The position numbers and the translations under genes were made by a program. Shown here piece by piece: positions 51,393-61,285 of a DNA stretch of 64,000 nt (position 1 is the first letter of the stretch; each line of letters begins with the position of its first letter). The notes under the pieces were generated by a model. That model was not told where the DNA came from. It did not search any database and saw only the letters and a program-made list of their open reading frames with translations. The DNA is from Diplonema japonicum. Taxonomy: Eukaryota > Euglenozoa > Diplonemea > Diplonemida > Diplonemidae. The stretch is from positions 372,001 to 436,000 of the forward strand of contig OZ025677.1 in the NCBI GenBank assembly GCA_964019335.1, written 5' to 3'.

Positions 51393-52649
51393 TCTTCTTT
51401 TTTTTTTTTTTTTTTCTCGTGGTTGTGGGAGACTTGATCACATGCTCTGTGTTACGTGCGACCGAACGGAAAAAAAACAAAAATGGAGTAAGCAGAAATC
51501 AAAAGGATCATTAAAGCTGATCGGGCTGCGAAAGAAAAGAAGGGGAAAAAAAAAAAAAGAAAAGACGTAAAGTTCCCACATGAGGGCAGCCTCTTGTGGG
51601 GTGAATTTTCACACGGCATTTTTGCTCTTACAAGATCCTGAGCATTACTAAAAAAAAAATACAAAACAAAAAAAAAGGGGGGGGGAGAGATCAACCCGAC
51701 ATGCCCACGTATAGGATAGGGACGAAAAAATGGGGGGGGAAGGAGAAAGAGCGGCTTGCTTGTCAGGAAAAAAGTGAATGAAAAGAACACTAAAGAAATA
51801 AATAAAAAAAAAGAAAAGAACAATCATAAAAAAAGAAGAATGGCGGGTTATCTTCTTTGTTTGTGAGCAACGGGTTACAAGACTTTTTTTTTTTTTTAAA
51901 CCTAATAAAAAGATTATTTGTAATATTTGTAACGCATAGTGCTTCTCTTTTTCTTTTCTTTTTCTTTTTTTTTTTTTTTTTTTTTTTTTTTGCAACATAT
52001 TTCACGATTACCTACAATAGCTGCGTTCATCATAAAGATAAAGGGGGAAAAAAAAAAACAAAAACAAAAAGTTAGTTTGGAATTGGACAAAAAAGAATCT
52101 TTTTTTTAATTACACCCATCGTCATTACGTTCACTCATAATGAATTCGGTTCAAGAGGGGAGTTGCCCGTAAAATGCCTTTTTTTCAACTATCTGCTACT
52201 TGGGAGATCTTTATCTCAATAGACAACTCTGTTGAGATGCACCCAAGCAACTGCGATTCTGGAAAAACTGGTGGAAAATAGCCAGTCGGCGTTTAAATAA
52301 AAGACCTCGGCAATCTGAGTGGTTAGCAACATGGTGGCGTGCCTACCTTGTGAAACGAAAAGAAAAAGATCGTTTTTGGTTTTCCTTGGGAAAATCCACC
52401 CAAGGGGTGACAGCCTCTGGAAGAAATCTCCTTTTAACATTTTTAATAAATTACTTTTCTTAATTGCTTCAAACTTCTTAAAACACGGCGATAGCAACAT
52501 GTAACCAAATAGCGCAGTGAGCGACTCAATGACGAAAGGGTAAATCAAAAAAAAAAAAAGAAATAAAATGAATAACTTACCGCCACAATTCAACTCTCGT
52601 TGGCTTATCTTTCGTAGACAATAAAAAGAAAATGGGCTTTTCTCATTGT
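51393..52649. other. Gene-free, homopolymer-rich stretch
   Basis: T run at 51967-51991, A runs and G runs. A mixed block at 52130-52530 has no recognisable coding content. No gene is supported. Confidence 0.55.
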
Positions 52650-55600
52650 TTAAATCTCATCGTCGGCTGCCTGAACAAAAGCTACAGGTGCGTCCCCAGG
52701 TGCACCATCAAACTTATTCTCATGGCTTTCTTCTTTCACCTCATCCTCTTCTTGATCTTCCATCTCTAAGTGACTGGCCTCATCTTCATTCGCCGGGAAA
52801 GGCTCAGGACAGAGAATGTCATCGTCACCAACGAGGCCGTTCTTGAACCTCTGGAGCAAGGTGTTCAAGGTCGATATGTCTTGTACAGAATCTACAATCC
52901 TGGCGTTGCTGGCGGTGGGAGGCGATGCGTCACACCCACACCCCCAGAAGAACTGTGTTGTGTCAAAAAGAAATAAAGCGCATAGTGTTATACCTCATAA
53001 AAGTACCACGAATCCCGCAACCTGTAGTAGAAGTCGCGCCTTACATCGTCGTCATCCACCAACTGCCACATGTCTTTGTACCACTCGAACCTCTGTGTTA
53101 AAAAGACCGGGTGCATGTGTGACAGCTTCGTGTGGTGCTCCAGCTGCATAACGCACAGTGCAAGCTTCGACGCTCTTGTGTTGCCCGACACCATTGCCTC
53201 CCATTGTCCATGGGATAGCCCTCTTGCTAGCGAACCTTTGCTGACCATAAGGCCGTGCAAGGAATGGAGGTCCTGCTGGACCTGCTCCGGTGTGACCTCC
53301 AGTCCAATGACTGCCTCGTGATACATGTTGTACATCTTCCAGATGAACACGGCAGCAATGCCAGCCAGCAGCACGGCGAAGATGACGAACGTCACGATGC
53401 TGCTGCTGTCCTTGTTCACGCGCAGGGCTATGATGGAGGCAGCCGCCATTGAATAGCACGCCGTTCGCCACATGGTGTACATTCTCACCGAGCACACGTG
53501 GTCCACGTTGAAGACATACGGGTAGCACAGCGTCCACCCGATGCACCACAGCATCCCCCCGATCGTCACGCCTACTGTTGCATCGATGCTGTCACGTGTC
53601 GCGACTGCCAGAACCCCCATGACTACGATCCCGAACCTTATAAGTGCTTCGTACAGTTCGACGAAGATGATGTCCAGCATGGTGCTGTGAGATGTGGTGT
53701 ACTCCGGGATCTTCATCACCGTCGTCAGCGAGTAGAAGCTGAACCCCAGCGTGCTGAAGGCAGCCAGCGTGATGTGCTTCGTGTCGTAGTAGCAATGAAT
53801 GGTGTCGCTGAACGGCGTCAACACACCCCCCTCGAACCCGTCTCTGGAGTCGCAGAACAACAGTTGGGTGAGGTTGAAGGTGATGAGCAGCTGCATGCCT
53901 TGCGACAGCAGTCCCATGCAGAAAACCCATGAGTTGTGCTTGTAGATTGTCGTCTCCGAGGACAAGGCCATGACGATGATGGGGAGGGCCACAAGGATGT
54001 AGTATGCCCCCATGGCGCCCATGGTGACGTACACCCCGAGAGGGTAGCCGTCGGAGGCATCGATGTCCAGCAGCACCGCACGGAAAAAGCTGTACAGATC
54101 CGAAGAAGGGAACAACCTCCCAACAAGTGCGACAGCCCATAGTGCTTCTATGGCTGCGTAGAGCATTTGCAAACCGTTGAACCAGTTCAGTCGCAAGAAG
54201 CGGGAGTGGGTCAGCCGCACGGACTCCTTTATCTCCGACGATGATAACGCGGACACCAACAGGAATACCAGTAGCACCCCTCCCAGCACACCGTAATACA
54301 AACCAAACGAAAGCGCAGTTTTTCCGTCAGGAAGAAGGCTTCCTACAATGGCTCCCGACCATCCATATAGCCAGCCTGACACGATGACCACAATGAGTCC
54401 CGAGAAGCATCCAGCTGAGTCGGAGCCGAAAATAAGGTGTTCCACAAGAACACCCGGAGTAAAGAAGCCTACAGCAATGCCACCAACAACCCACTTGAGT
54501 GACTCACACGAGAATATCCTGAACAGCAGCGACAAGATGTCCCCGACAGCCATGTTGAAGAAGTAGTCGACCACCTTGCGGGCTGCTTCGTACGTACGTT
54601 CCTGCAATGTGTACTCCAAGACACAGGCGGGGAAGCTGAACATGTTTCTGATGCACAATATAATTATAATGGATTTCAGCAAGTACAAGAAGTCGTAGGG
54701 GATCTCAAGGGCGTTGCTGAAGGCCGTTCTGTGGAAAGAGTACGTCTTGCGCATGGTGCGCCACAGTACCGGGATCCTGTACAGCGTGAGAACCACGAAC
54801 AGCACACAAAAAACAGCCGCCACATCAACAGCGAACTCCTTCACAGCTACAAACACAGCTTTTTTAGATGGTTTCACTTTGCACGAAAGTCCGGGAAGTT
54901 CCGCCGCGAGTCTGGTGGTTATATCCGTCAATGCGCTCCTACTGTTTTCCCTGGCCTTCACTTCATGAGCTTTAACCCGCTGGCTCTCAGCATAGGCTTG
55001 CTGGACTGACAGTTGAGATGCTGGAGCTCTGTCTTTGGCTTGTGTGCCTGCTGGGTCTTGGAACGACGTCACCCCGAGCTGATTCCGTAAGGAGATTACC
55101 CATTCGCCAGCACCGTCGAAGGTGTAGTTGGTCATGTAGTATTTGACGTTCGTTTTGACGATGGGATCGAAGCTCATCATGAACCTGGCCTGCTCCCTGC
55201 ACGCTTGTATGTGAACATAGTGTGAAGTCAAGGCCGACAAGGCATACTGCCTGAGCTCCTTAGCGGCGTCAGCGGACCCGAGCTTTTCGAGCTTCATGAC
55301 GGTGTCGATGATGCCCTGCACGAAGCTTACAAACCACTTGTGGTCTTCACACATGTTGTCCCCATATGTGTACGTGTTGTACCAGTAGAAGACACGGTAT
55401 GTGTGGAACATGCCGGACTTCACCTTTGTGTCGATCATCTGGTACGATTTCTCGATCTCCTTCTCCGTGGCATCTAGCGTCTTGCGCAGCTTCTTGACCT
55501 CTTTCGCAGCAAGGAACAGCTGGAGCTGCTCCTTCGAGAGCGACATTGAGCGGTACATGGTGTACGCCCTCCATGGCACAAGGTGGATCAACAGGAACAG

Positions 55601-57166
55601 GATCAGCGCCAAGATGTCGGACAGGAAGTACGCGAATTCAATGAAGGCAGGTACCGCCATCGTGTCGCAAAAGAGCTCACCAGGAATGGGCTTCGCATCT
55701 CGCAGGATCTCTGCCGAAGTTGTGTCCGTTACGTCATAGTCGTCGTTTACCTCAAACAGGTCAAGCTCGGTGCCAGGGTTCTCGTCGTTCGCCGCTTCCG
55801 CGAGTGAACCCAAACGGAACTTCATCGACATGAGTGTGCCCTCATGCTTCCCGAACTCGACGTCGACCTTGGTCTCTACCATACCGCCTATCTTGTTAAT
55901 ACCATTCACGATGCCTTTCTTCCCCGCCTTGATGTCGAAGTGTACCGTCGTGCTGAATTCTGTCTTACCCTCTTCAAAGTCCTTGTCGTCGACCGCTACC
56001 TTGAACGGCAGGAAGCCCTTCCCGATGGTCGCCACGGCGCTCCCCATTTTGTCTTCAACAATTTTCCACAGTGCAGGATCTCTTGCAAAGATCTTTGTGT
56101 TAGAAAAGGAGCACAGGTCGGGGGTCTTGGTCCCTGTGATGTGCAGCTTGAAGCCTTTGTTGAGAAACTCGGGGACAACGGCCGTAACGTGGCAATGTGG
56201 CCGGGGGTCCGCTTGCTTGGCGCATCTTTCTAGTGCTTTTGAGAGCGCGAGGTAGAATCGGTAGATGAACGGGAGCATGATGACGTAACATAACAAGGCA
56301 AAGAGCTCACGGAACGCGAACATGAAATTAGTTCTGCAGATCGTCCAGAAAGCAGATGATTCACAAGGCATGTTCTTCAAAGCCTTGTAAATGGCGGGGA
56401 GGCGAATAACAAGCAGACACGCAACTATAAGAAGAAGGAGATGGAAGAAGTCACAAACAACAAGCCCGCCTTGTACAAGCACTACCAGCCTCCGGTAAAG
56501 AAAACGGCGCAGCTCGTCACCAAAGTCGTCCGCCTGAAAACGGGTGTCATCGTCCACATCTTTCACCTTTTGGATGGTTTCACGTACTCTGTACCCAGTC
56601 AGAAGGACAAGTAGACCCACAGGGATGAGGAAAATATCAGCAATCCCAATCATGGTGTCGACGAATATCTGCTCCCTCCTCTTGTCTCCAGACACTCCTT
56701 TCTTCCAACCGCTGATTAAGTGGTCGTAGAAGAAAGGAGCCCTCCAAATCATAGCGGTCGACAGCAGGATCATGATAAAGAAGGGAATGTCCCTGATGAA
56801 GCTGAAGAACTGTCCCCACACCGCGAGGCGCGTCTTATAGTTGTAGTGCAAACTCAAGTCGCTGATGCACGTGTTCTTCCACTTCTTCCTTATTTTTCTC
56901 ACCATCCTTACGTTCCTCCACGTGAACAGTGTGAGCACGAAAACAATCAGCGAGAATATCTCGAAGATAGTAAACATGAAGAGCCCCCACATGCATATGA
57001 TCCACTCGTTGAGGTCGTGGTTCTCAGAGTCCGCCATCGTCAAGATCCCAGGAACGATCCTCCATGGGACTATGAAGCTCGCCAGCCCAACAATCGTGGA
57101 CAGCAGCGCGAAGAAGATCCTTAAGATAAGGAACACCCCCTTGGCGATCTCCACAAGCACGTTCAT
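52650..57166 (-). CDS. Large polytopic membrane protein of unknown function (two exons)
   Basis: Exons 57166-52994 and 52952-52650 give 1491 aa. There are many hydrophobic helices. An N-terminal group (residues about 5-330) precedes a soluble region of about 200 residues with beta-rich character (HVTAVVPEFLNKGFKLHI ... VHFDIKAGKKGIVNGINK). A further helix pair and a helical cytosolic or luminal region (LFLAAKEVKKLRKTLDATEK) follow. A second large membrane block of at least 12 helices runs from about 780 to 1290. The exon 2 tail is acidic (Glu/Asp-rich). I do not recognise the family. It could be a channel, transporter or scaffold. The start gives a direct N-terminal helix and lies 16 nt after ATACCAAG. 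The GNAT gene ends 67 bp upstream. Confidence 0.75.
52953..52993 (-). other. 41-nt intron near the 3' end of the polytopic protein gene
   Basis: Donor GTATAA, acceptor CACAACACAG, phase 0. Without it the protein would end TyrGluVal at a stop inside the donor. With it a 100-residue acidic tail is added. Confidence 0.75.
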
Positions 57167-57233
57167 CGTCACCCCCCCCTCCCTTGGTATATGACCATGT
57201 TAACATTGTGGGATAAAAAAAACTTTTTTTCTT

Positions 57234-57725
57234 CTACTCTATTCCTAAGACAGTGATGCCAACGGAGGCTTTGCCTACTGCTTTGCGTCCTGTATACTCC
57301 ATTGGGACGGCGCCTTTGACCTTTGTGCGAGCGTCTGGTCTCGTTGTCATTTCTCGGTATGAGTGTTTCCTCCAGAAAGGAACAGCGGTAGGCTGTGCGT
57401 GAGCTATTGTATCGTGGTAGTGGCGCTTCACATGGCCGAGGAGCAGTGTCATGAGGCCTTTTCCCCTGTAGGGCTCGACAGTTGTGGCAAACATGATGTG
57501 GAACACCAAGTCGTCGGGCTTCATCCGTTCTTCTATCCCTATCACGCACGACACCAGTGATCCCTCTGTCACAGGGCGCCCTGTTGTGCATTCGAAGAAT
57601 GCGAACAGCCTCGCGTCGCTGTTTGTCATGACCCTCCGCACGCTGCACGTGAAGGTTCCCCCGACAGTTTCTCGAACCTGGCTTTGCTCGCGCGTAGTGT
57701 CACACCTGCTCAACCGCACGATCAT
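57234..57725 (-). CDS. GNAT-family N-acetyltransferase
   Basis: 163 aa. The central part fits the GNAT core: a strand (LVSCVIGIEER), a strand ending at the acetyl-CoA pyrophosphate loop (FHIMFATTVEPYRGKGLMTL, motif R/Q-x-x-G-x-G/A), then the helix LLLGHVKRHYHD. A C-terminal strand pair (TAVPFWRKHSYREM) is the usual FYxxxGF equivalent. The substrate is unknown; the size fits small-molecule or N-terminal acetyltransferases. No targeting signal is seen. The start context lacks a clear pyrimidine-AG signal, so an upstream or downstream start cannot be excluded. It is followed by the polytopic protein gene after 67 bp. Confidence 0.75.
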   Translation of the reverse strand: MIVRLSRCDTTREQSQVRETVGGTFTCSVRRVMTNSDARLFAFFECTTGRPVTEGSLVSCVIGIEERMKPDDLVFHIMFATTVEPYRGKGLMTLLLGHVKRHYHDTIAHAQPTAVPFWRKHSYREMTTRPDARTKVKGAVPMEYTGRKAVGKASVGITVLGIE

Positions 57726-57842
57726 TCCATGCTTCTTCTAGTTCTATTTTTTCTTTTTTTTTCTTTTCTTTTTTCTTTTTTTTTTTTTCTTGCAAAATTG
57801 GAAGAGAGAGGGGAAAAAAAAGGAGTGGGTGTGGGTAGGACG

Positions 57843-57873
<31 letters not shown>

Positions 57874-58000
57874 AATAAGAACAAAAAAAAAAAAATAAGA
57901 ATTTTGCATCTGTTTTTGCGCACACACACCCATTTCAAGAAACTGAACAGTTTGTTAAATACATAAAAAAAATAAAAATAAAAAAGGAAAACACCAGAAA
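57726..58000. other. Intergenic homopolymer spacer
   Basis: T and A tracts only. Confidence 0.6.
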
Positions 58001-58751
58001 CTAATCAAAAATTACAACCAGAGCGAATACCACACTAGCGAACAACAGCGACAGCGCGGGGTAAAGAGACGACCCGACGTTGTAGCAATTGTCAGGGTGG
58101 TCCCTTGCATAGGAACAGAAGGCTTCTTTCGACGGATATTCATTTGGGTCGATGACTGGCTCCCCGCTGAGCATGTTAGTTGAGTGACACTGCTTGTAAA
58201 TGTACCCACATGCTTCTTCACAAATATTGACGGAGAGGCAGTCAGGGTTAGGTGCGTACCGTAAGTACCTGTCCACGTTGTACACGGTGTACCTCTGGGA
58301 CTCGGGGGAGCATTTCCCGCATTCTTGGAAATGCGCAATCGTTATAAAACAACTCCAGTCGCTGCTCCCTGAAACATTTATCGTTTTCAGCAAAGTAACT
58401 TCATCTGCTTTCTCACAGCACGTGTGCTCACGAAACGGGCACCATCTGCATTCGTAACACTGTTTTTTTTTTTTTTTTTTTTTTTTTTTCTTCTTTTTTT
58501 TTTTAAAAACAATACCCATCGTGTGTCCGCCGTGCCGTTCTCCTTCCACGTTGCAAACGGGCATTGTAAATTATCCAAACTGAGCATTTTTTTTTCTTTT
58601 TTTTTTTCCTCCGAACCGAAAAAAAAAAAAAAAAAAAAGCAGCATACTTCGGAGCTGTACCGCCGCAACTCTGCGCGCCACACGGTACAAAGCACCATAT
58701 TATCATCACCAACACATAAATAGCTATGGTGCATGATGGCGCCCCGAGCAT
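58001..58751 (-). CDS. Folate-receptor-like Cys-rich protein, probably GPI-anchored (three exons)
   Basis: Exons 58751-58648, 58579-58516 and 58459-58001 join in frame to give 208 aa. The start lies 5 nt after a CTTCTACAG acceptor. A signal peptide (MLGAPSCTIAIYVLVMIIW) is followed by a Cys-rich ectodomain with the spacing of the folate receptor/riboflavin-binding family: CPFATW, CYECRWCPFREHTCC, CGKCSPESQRY, CLSVNICEEACGYIYKQC, FCSY, CYN. The C-terminus is a hydrophobic tail (LYPALSLLFASVVFALVVI) ending without a cytoplasmic segment, as for GPI addition. Family members bind folates or other ligands at the cell surface; ligand identity here is unknown. None of the exons is recognisable alone, because both introns are dominated by poly-A/T tracts. 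Confidence 0.75.
58460..58515 (-). other. Folate-receptor-like gene intron 2, 56 nt
   Basis: Donor GTATTG, acceptor AACAG, phase 0, almost pure A between them. Confidence 0.75.
58580..58647 (-). other. Folate-receptor-like gene intron 1, 68 nt
   Basis: Donor GTATGC, acceptor GCTCAG, phase 2. It contains an internal T-tract then A-tract. Confidence 0.7.
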
Positions 58752-59367
58752 CTTCTCTGTAGAAGTCTGTGTATTGATTTCGAGAGGAATAAAAAAAAAA
58801 ATAAGGATTAAAAAAAAAAAAAGAAAAACATGCTCGGGCATTATTTGAAAACGGAATCTTCAAAAAAAAAAAATGCGGAGAAAAAAAAAAACACGAAAAC
58901 CTTTTTTCTGGGGGGGAGAAGGCAGAATTTGAAAAACAAAAAAAATTGGGTTTCGAAAAAAAAAAAAAAAAAAGGAAGCGCAAAGAAGATGAATGGCCTG
59001 AAAAAAGAAAAAAAAAGTTGTATTTTTTACTTGCTTGTGCGCTTTATAGGCACTTTAGGTGACATGGATCTAAATGGGGGAGGGTATTTCTTTTTTTTTT
59101 TTTAATTTGTCAGCACAGCTGACTAGTTGAAAAAGAACTCCGCTGCCTAAGGTACCCTCAGTACTATATACGTAAATGGAACATGGCACTCTTGAGGTAT
59201 AAAAAATAAAGGGGGAGAATAAAAAAAAAAAAAGAAAAAAAAGAGGGGATGGGAACACACTAGAGAAAACAAAGGAAAGGGGGTAGCAGAAGAAGAAAGA
59301 AAAAGCAGGGGTAAGAAACAGAACTAAGATATAAAAAAAAAGGGGGGGGGGGAAATGATTTCTCGCG

Positions 59368-59398
<31 letters not shown>

Positions 59399-59644
59399 GG
59401 GCAAAACGTATCTGCCTCGCATTTCTATTCCACGCACTAGTGAAGAAAAAAAATACCACAACAGAAAAAGATTTACTTTTTTTTTTAGCGGGGGGTATTC
59501 CCATCGACTTATCAAAAGCGAGACAAAATCAGTTCTAAGAACAAAACAAAAACAAAAAAAAAGAGGAAGAAGGCACACTGATCTCCCCCTCCCCCTCTCC
59601 CATTTCTTTCCCTCTTTCCTTCCTCCTCTTCTATTAACAAACTA
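58752..59644. other. Gene-free, homopolymer-rich stretch
   Basis: Dense A, T and G tracts; only low-complexity frames. Confidence 0.6.
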
Positions 59645-61111
59645 CTAAATATGAGCATCAGAGTCGAAGCTGTACCTCCAGTTCCGTATGTGCTCATCGT
59701 CATCATTGCTGTCTTCTGGTGCCATATCCGTCCCGACATCGTCTTCCTCTTCGTCTCCCTCTTCTGATCTTCCTTGCAAACCGAGTAACGCGAAAACATC
59801 CTTTCTGCACAGCGGGCAGGATCTGTTATATGTTACCCATGGGTCAATACATAACTTGTGGTAGTAGTGCTTACAAGGCAAAACCCGTACATCTGTGCCT
59901 GGTTCATATGGTCCTTGGCACACAGTGCAGACTTCTGTCCCAAGAGGCTCGGCTGTGGATGGGGTCAGTGTAACCAATTTTGTCGAAGTATGAAGACCAG
60001 GGCCCTGCGCTTGGTGTGTAGAAGACAATTGTACAAGGAAGTTGAACGCTTGCTCGGTGCTCATTGACGACAACTGCGACTCCAGCGACTGCAGGTCGTA
60101 GTCCAGACCGTTCTGCTGCAGCGAGCTTGCAGCAGTGGCCACTGCCGTTCGCAAACGTTCCGACTCCTCATCATCCCTCCCCACACGCTGCTCTTCGAAC
60201 GCAAATGTCAGCAAAAACGCCGGTGGGTAGATAGCAGGACACAGCACACCTTTCTGTCTGTAGTACCATGTGAACAATCCACCAAACAGCCACGAAAAAC
60301 ACCCGGCACTGTACACCACATCACCGAACACCACGAAGGGGACTAGATGGATAGCACGCACATTAAGGTGATGCCGCACCTTGGCAAGGGGCGTCAGGAC
60401 TAAGAGCGAGGCCAGCCACAGCAACATGGCGGAGTTCTTGCTCAAGAAGGAGCTTTGAACGGACCGCGTCAGCTTGCCGAACCACATCTTGAAGCTGAGG
60501 TTTATATAAGAGGACATCATTCTGACGATTGCAGGGAAAACCTCGATGACGAGGAGGTCTTGCCAGCAGCAGGTCCGCTCAAGGTGAAGGACCTCCGGTT
60601 GGGAGAGAGAGCCTCTCGGTGGGCAGGTGATGAAGGTACGGAAGATGGGAGGCACGCAAGATGTCATGATGAACTTCACACGGTGGTGGGCGATACCCGC
60701 GGAGCTGTCATAGACCTGGTAGAAGCTGGTGAAGCGCGTTCCAGGGACCCACCGGATCACTCCAAGCAGCTCAAGTACCTTGGCGAGGGTAAGGGAGATG
60801 AAGAGTTGCAAGCAGTCGCCTGCCACGTTGCCGATCACACGCATGGGCAGCCCCTCAGCCATGTCCCGTATCTCTTTCCACCCCTTTGGATACAGCCGCT
60901 GGAGTGTCGTTGGTATTTTCCCACCATCGTACAGCTCCAGCCCCAGCAAGCTCAGCCGCACCAGGCCCGCGCCGCCGAGCGCCCATCCTACCCACACCAA
61001 CGTTTTCGAATTGAAGATCTCCCTCACCACACCCTCTACAACCATATGGTCCCGCGGTGACCACCATTTACTGAATGCTGCTATCGCAGACGAAAGCTGC
61101 ACAGCCGCCAT
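59645..61111 (-). CDS. Membrane-anchored RING-H2 E3 ubiquitin ligase
   Basis: 488 aa from the ATG at 61111 (MAAVQLSS). Several hydrophobic helices lie between residues about 35 and 315, for example LVWVGWALGGAGLVRLSLLG, FISLTLAKVLELLGV, MLLWLASLLVLTPL and VPFVVFGDVVYSAGCFSWLF. Residues about 392-437 are a RING-H2 finger (CTVCQGPYEPG ... LPCKHYYHKLC ... CPLC) with all eight zinc ligands. The tail is acidic. RING-H2 proteins recruit an E2 and ubiquitinate substrates; the membrane block suggests ER or Golgi quality control. An in-frame upstream start exists but adds a homopolymer-derived leader, so the internal ATG is preferred. Confidence 0.85.
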   Translation of the reverse strand: MAAVQLSSAIAAFSKWWSPRDHMVVEGVVREIFNSKTLVWVGWALGGAGLVRLSLLGLELYDGGKIPTTLQRLYPKGWKEIRDMAEGLPMRVIGNVAGDCLQLFISLTLAKVLELLGVIRWVPGTRFTSFYQVYDSSAGIAHHRVKFIMTSCVPPIFRTFITCPPRGSLSQPEVLHLERTCCWQDLLVIEVFPAIVRMMSSYINLSFKMWFGKLTRSVQSSFLSKNSAMLLWLASLLVLTPLAKVRHHLNVRAIHLVPFVVFGDVVYSAGCFSWLFGGLFTWYYRQKGVLCPAIYPPAFLLTFAFEEQRVGRDDEESERLRTAVATAASSLQQNGLDYDLQSLESQLSSMSTEQAFNFLVQLSSTHQAQGPGLHTSTKLVTLTPSTAEPLGTEVCTVCQGPYEPGTDVRVLPCKHYYHKLCIDPWVTYNRSCPLCRKDVFALLGLQGRSEEGDEEEDDVGTDMAPEDSNDDDEHIRNWRYSFDSDAHI

Positions 61112-61285
61112 GGGGAAAAAAGAGAAAAAAAGGCAAGGAACTCCTCCTTTCCCCCCCACGCGCCTACCCTACCCCCTCCCTGATGGCCTTGAAGGGTTGA
61201 GTTTGAATAAAAGCTGAAACACAAACTAATAAAAAAGACAGAATAAAAATCAAAAAAAAAAGAAACTGGGTCGGGTTAAAATACA

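Noticed and set aside
51452-52005. Phe/Lys-rich frames with apparent membrane segments
   Set aside because: Homopolymer-driven hydrophobicity; no coding-like composition.
53052-56819. Several 60- to 180-codon frames on both strands within the polytopic protein gene
   Set aside because: Out-of-frame shadows of a single long coding frame.
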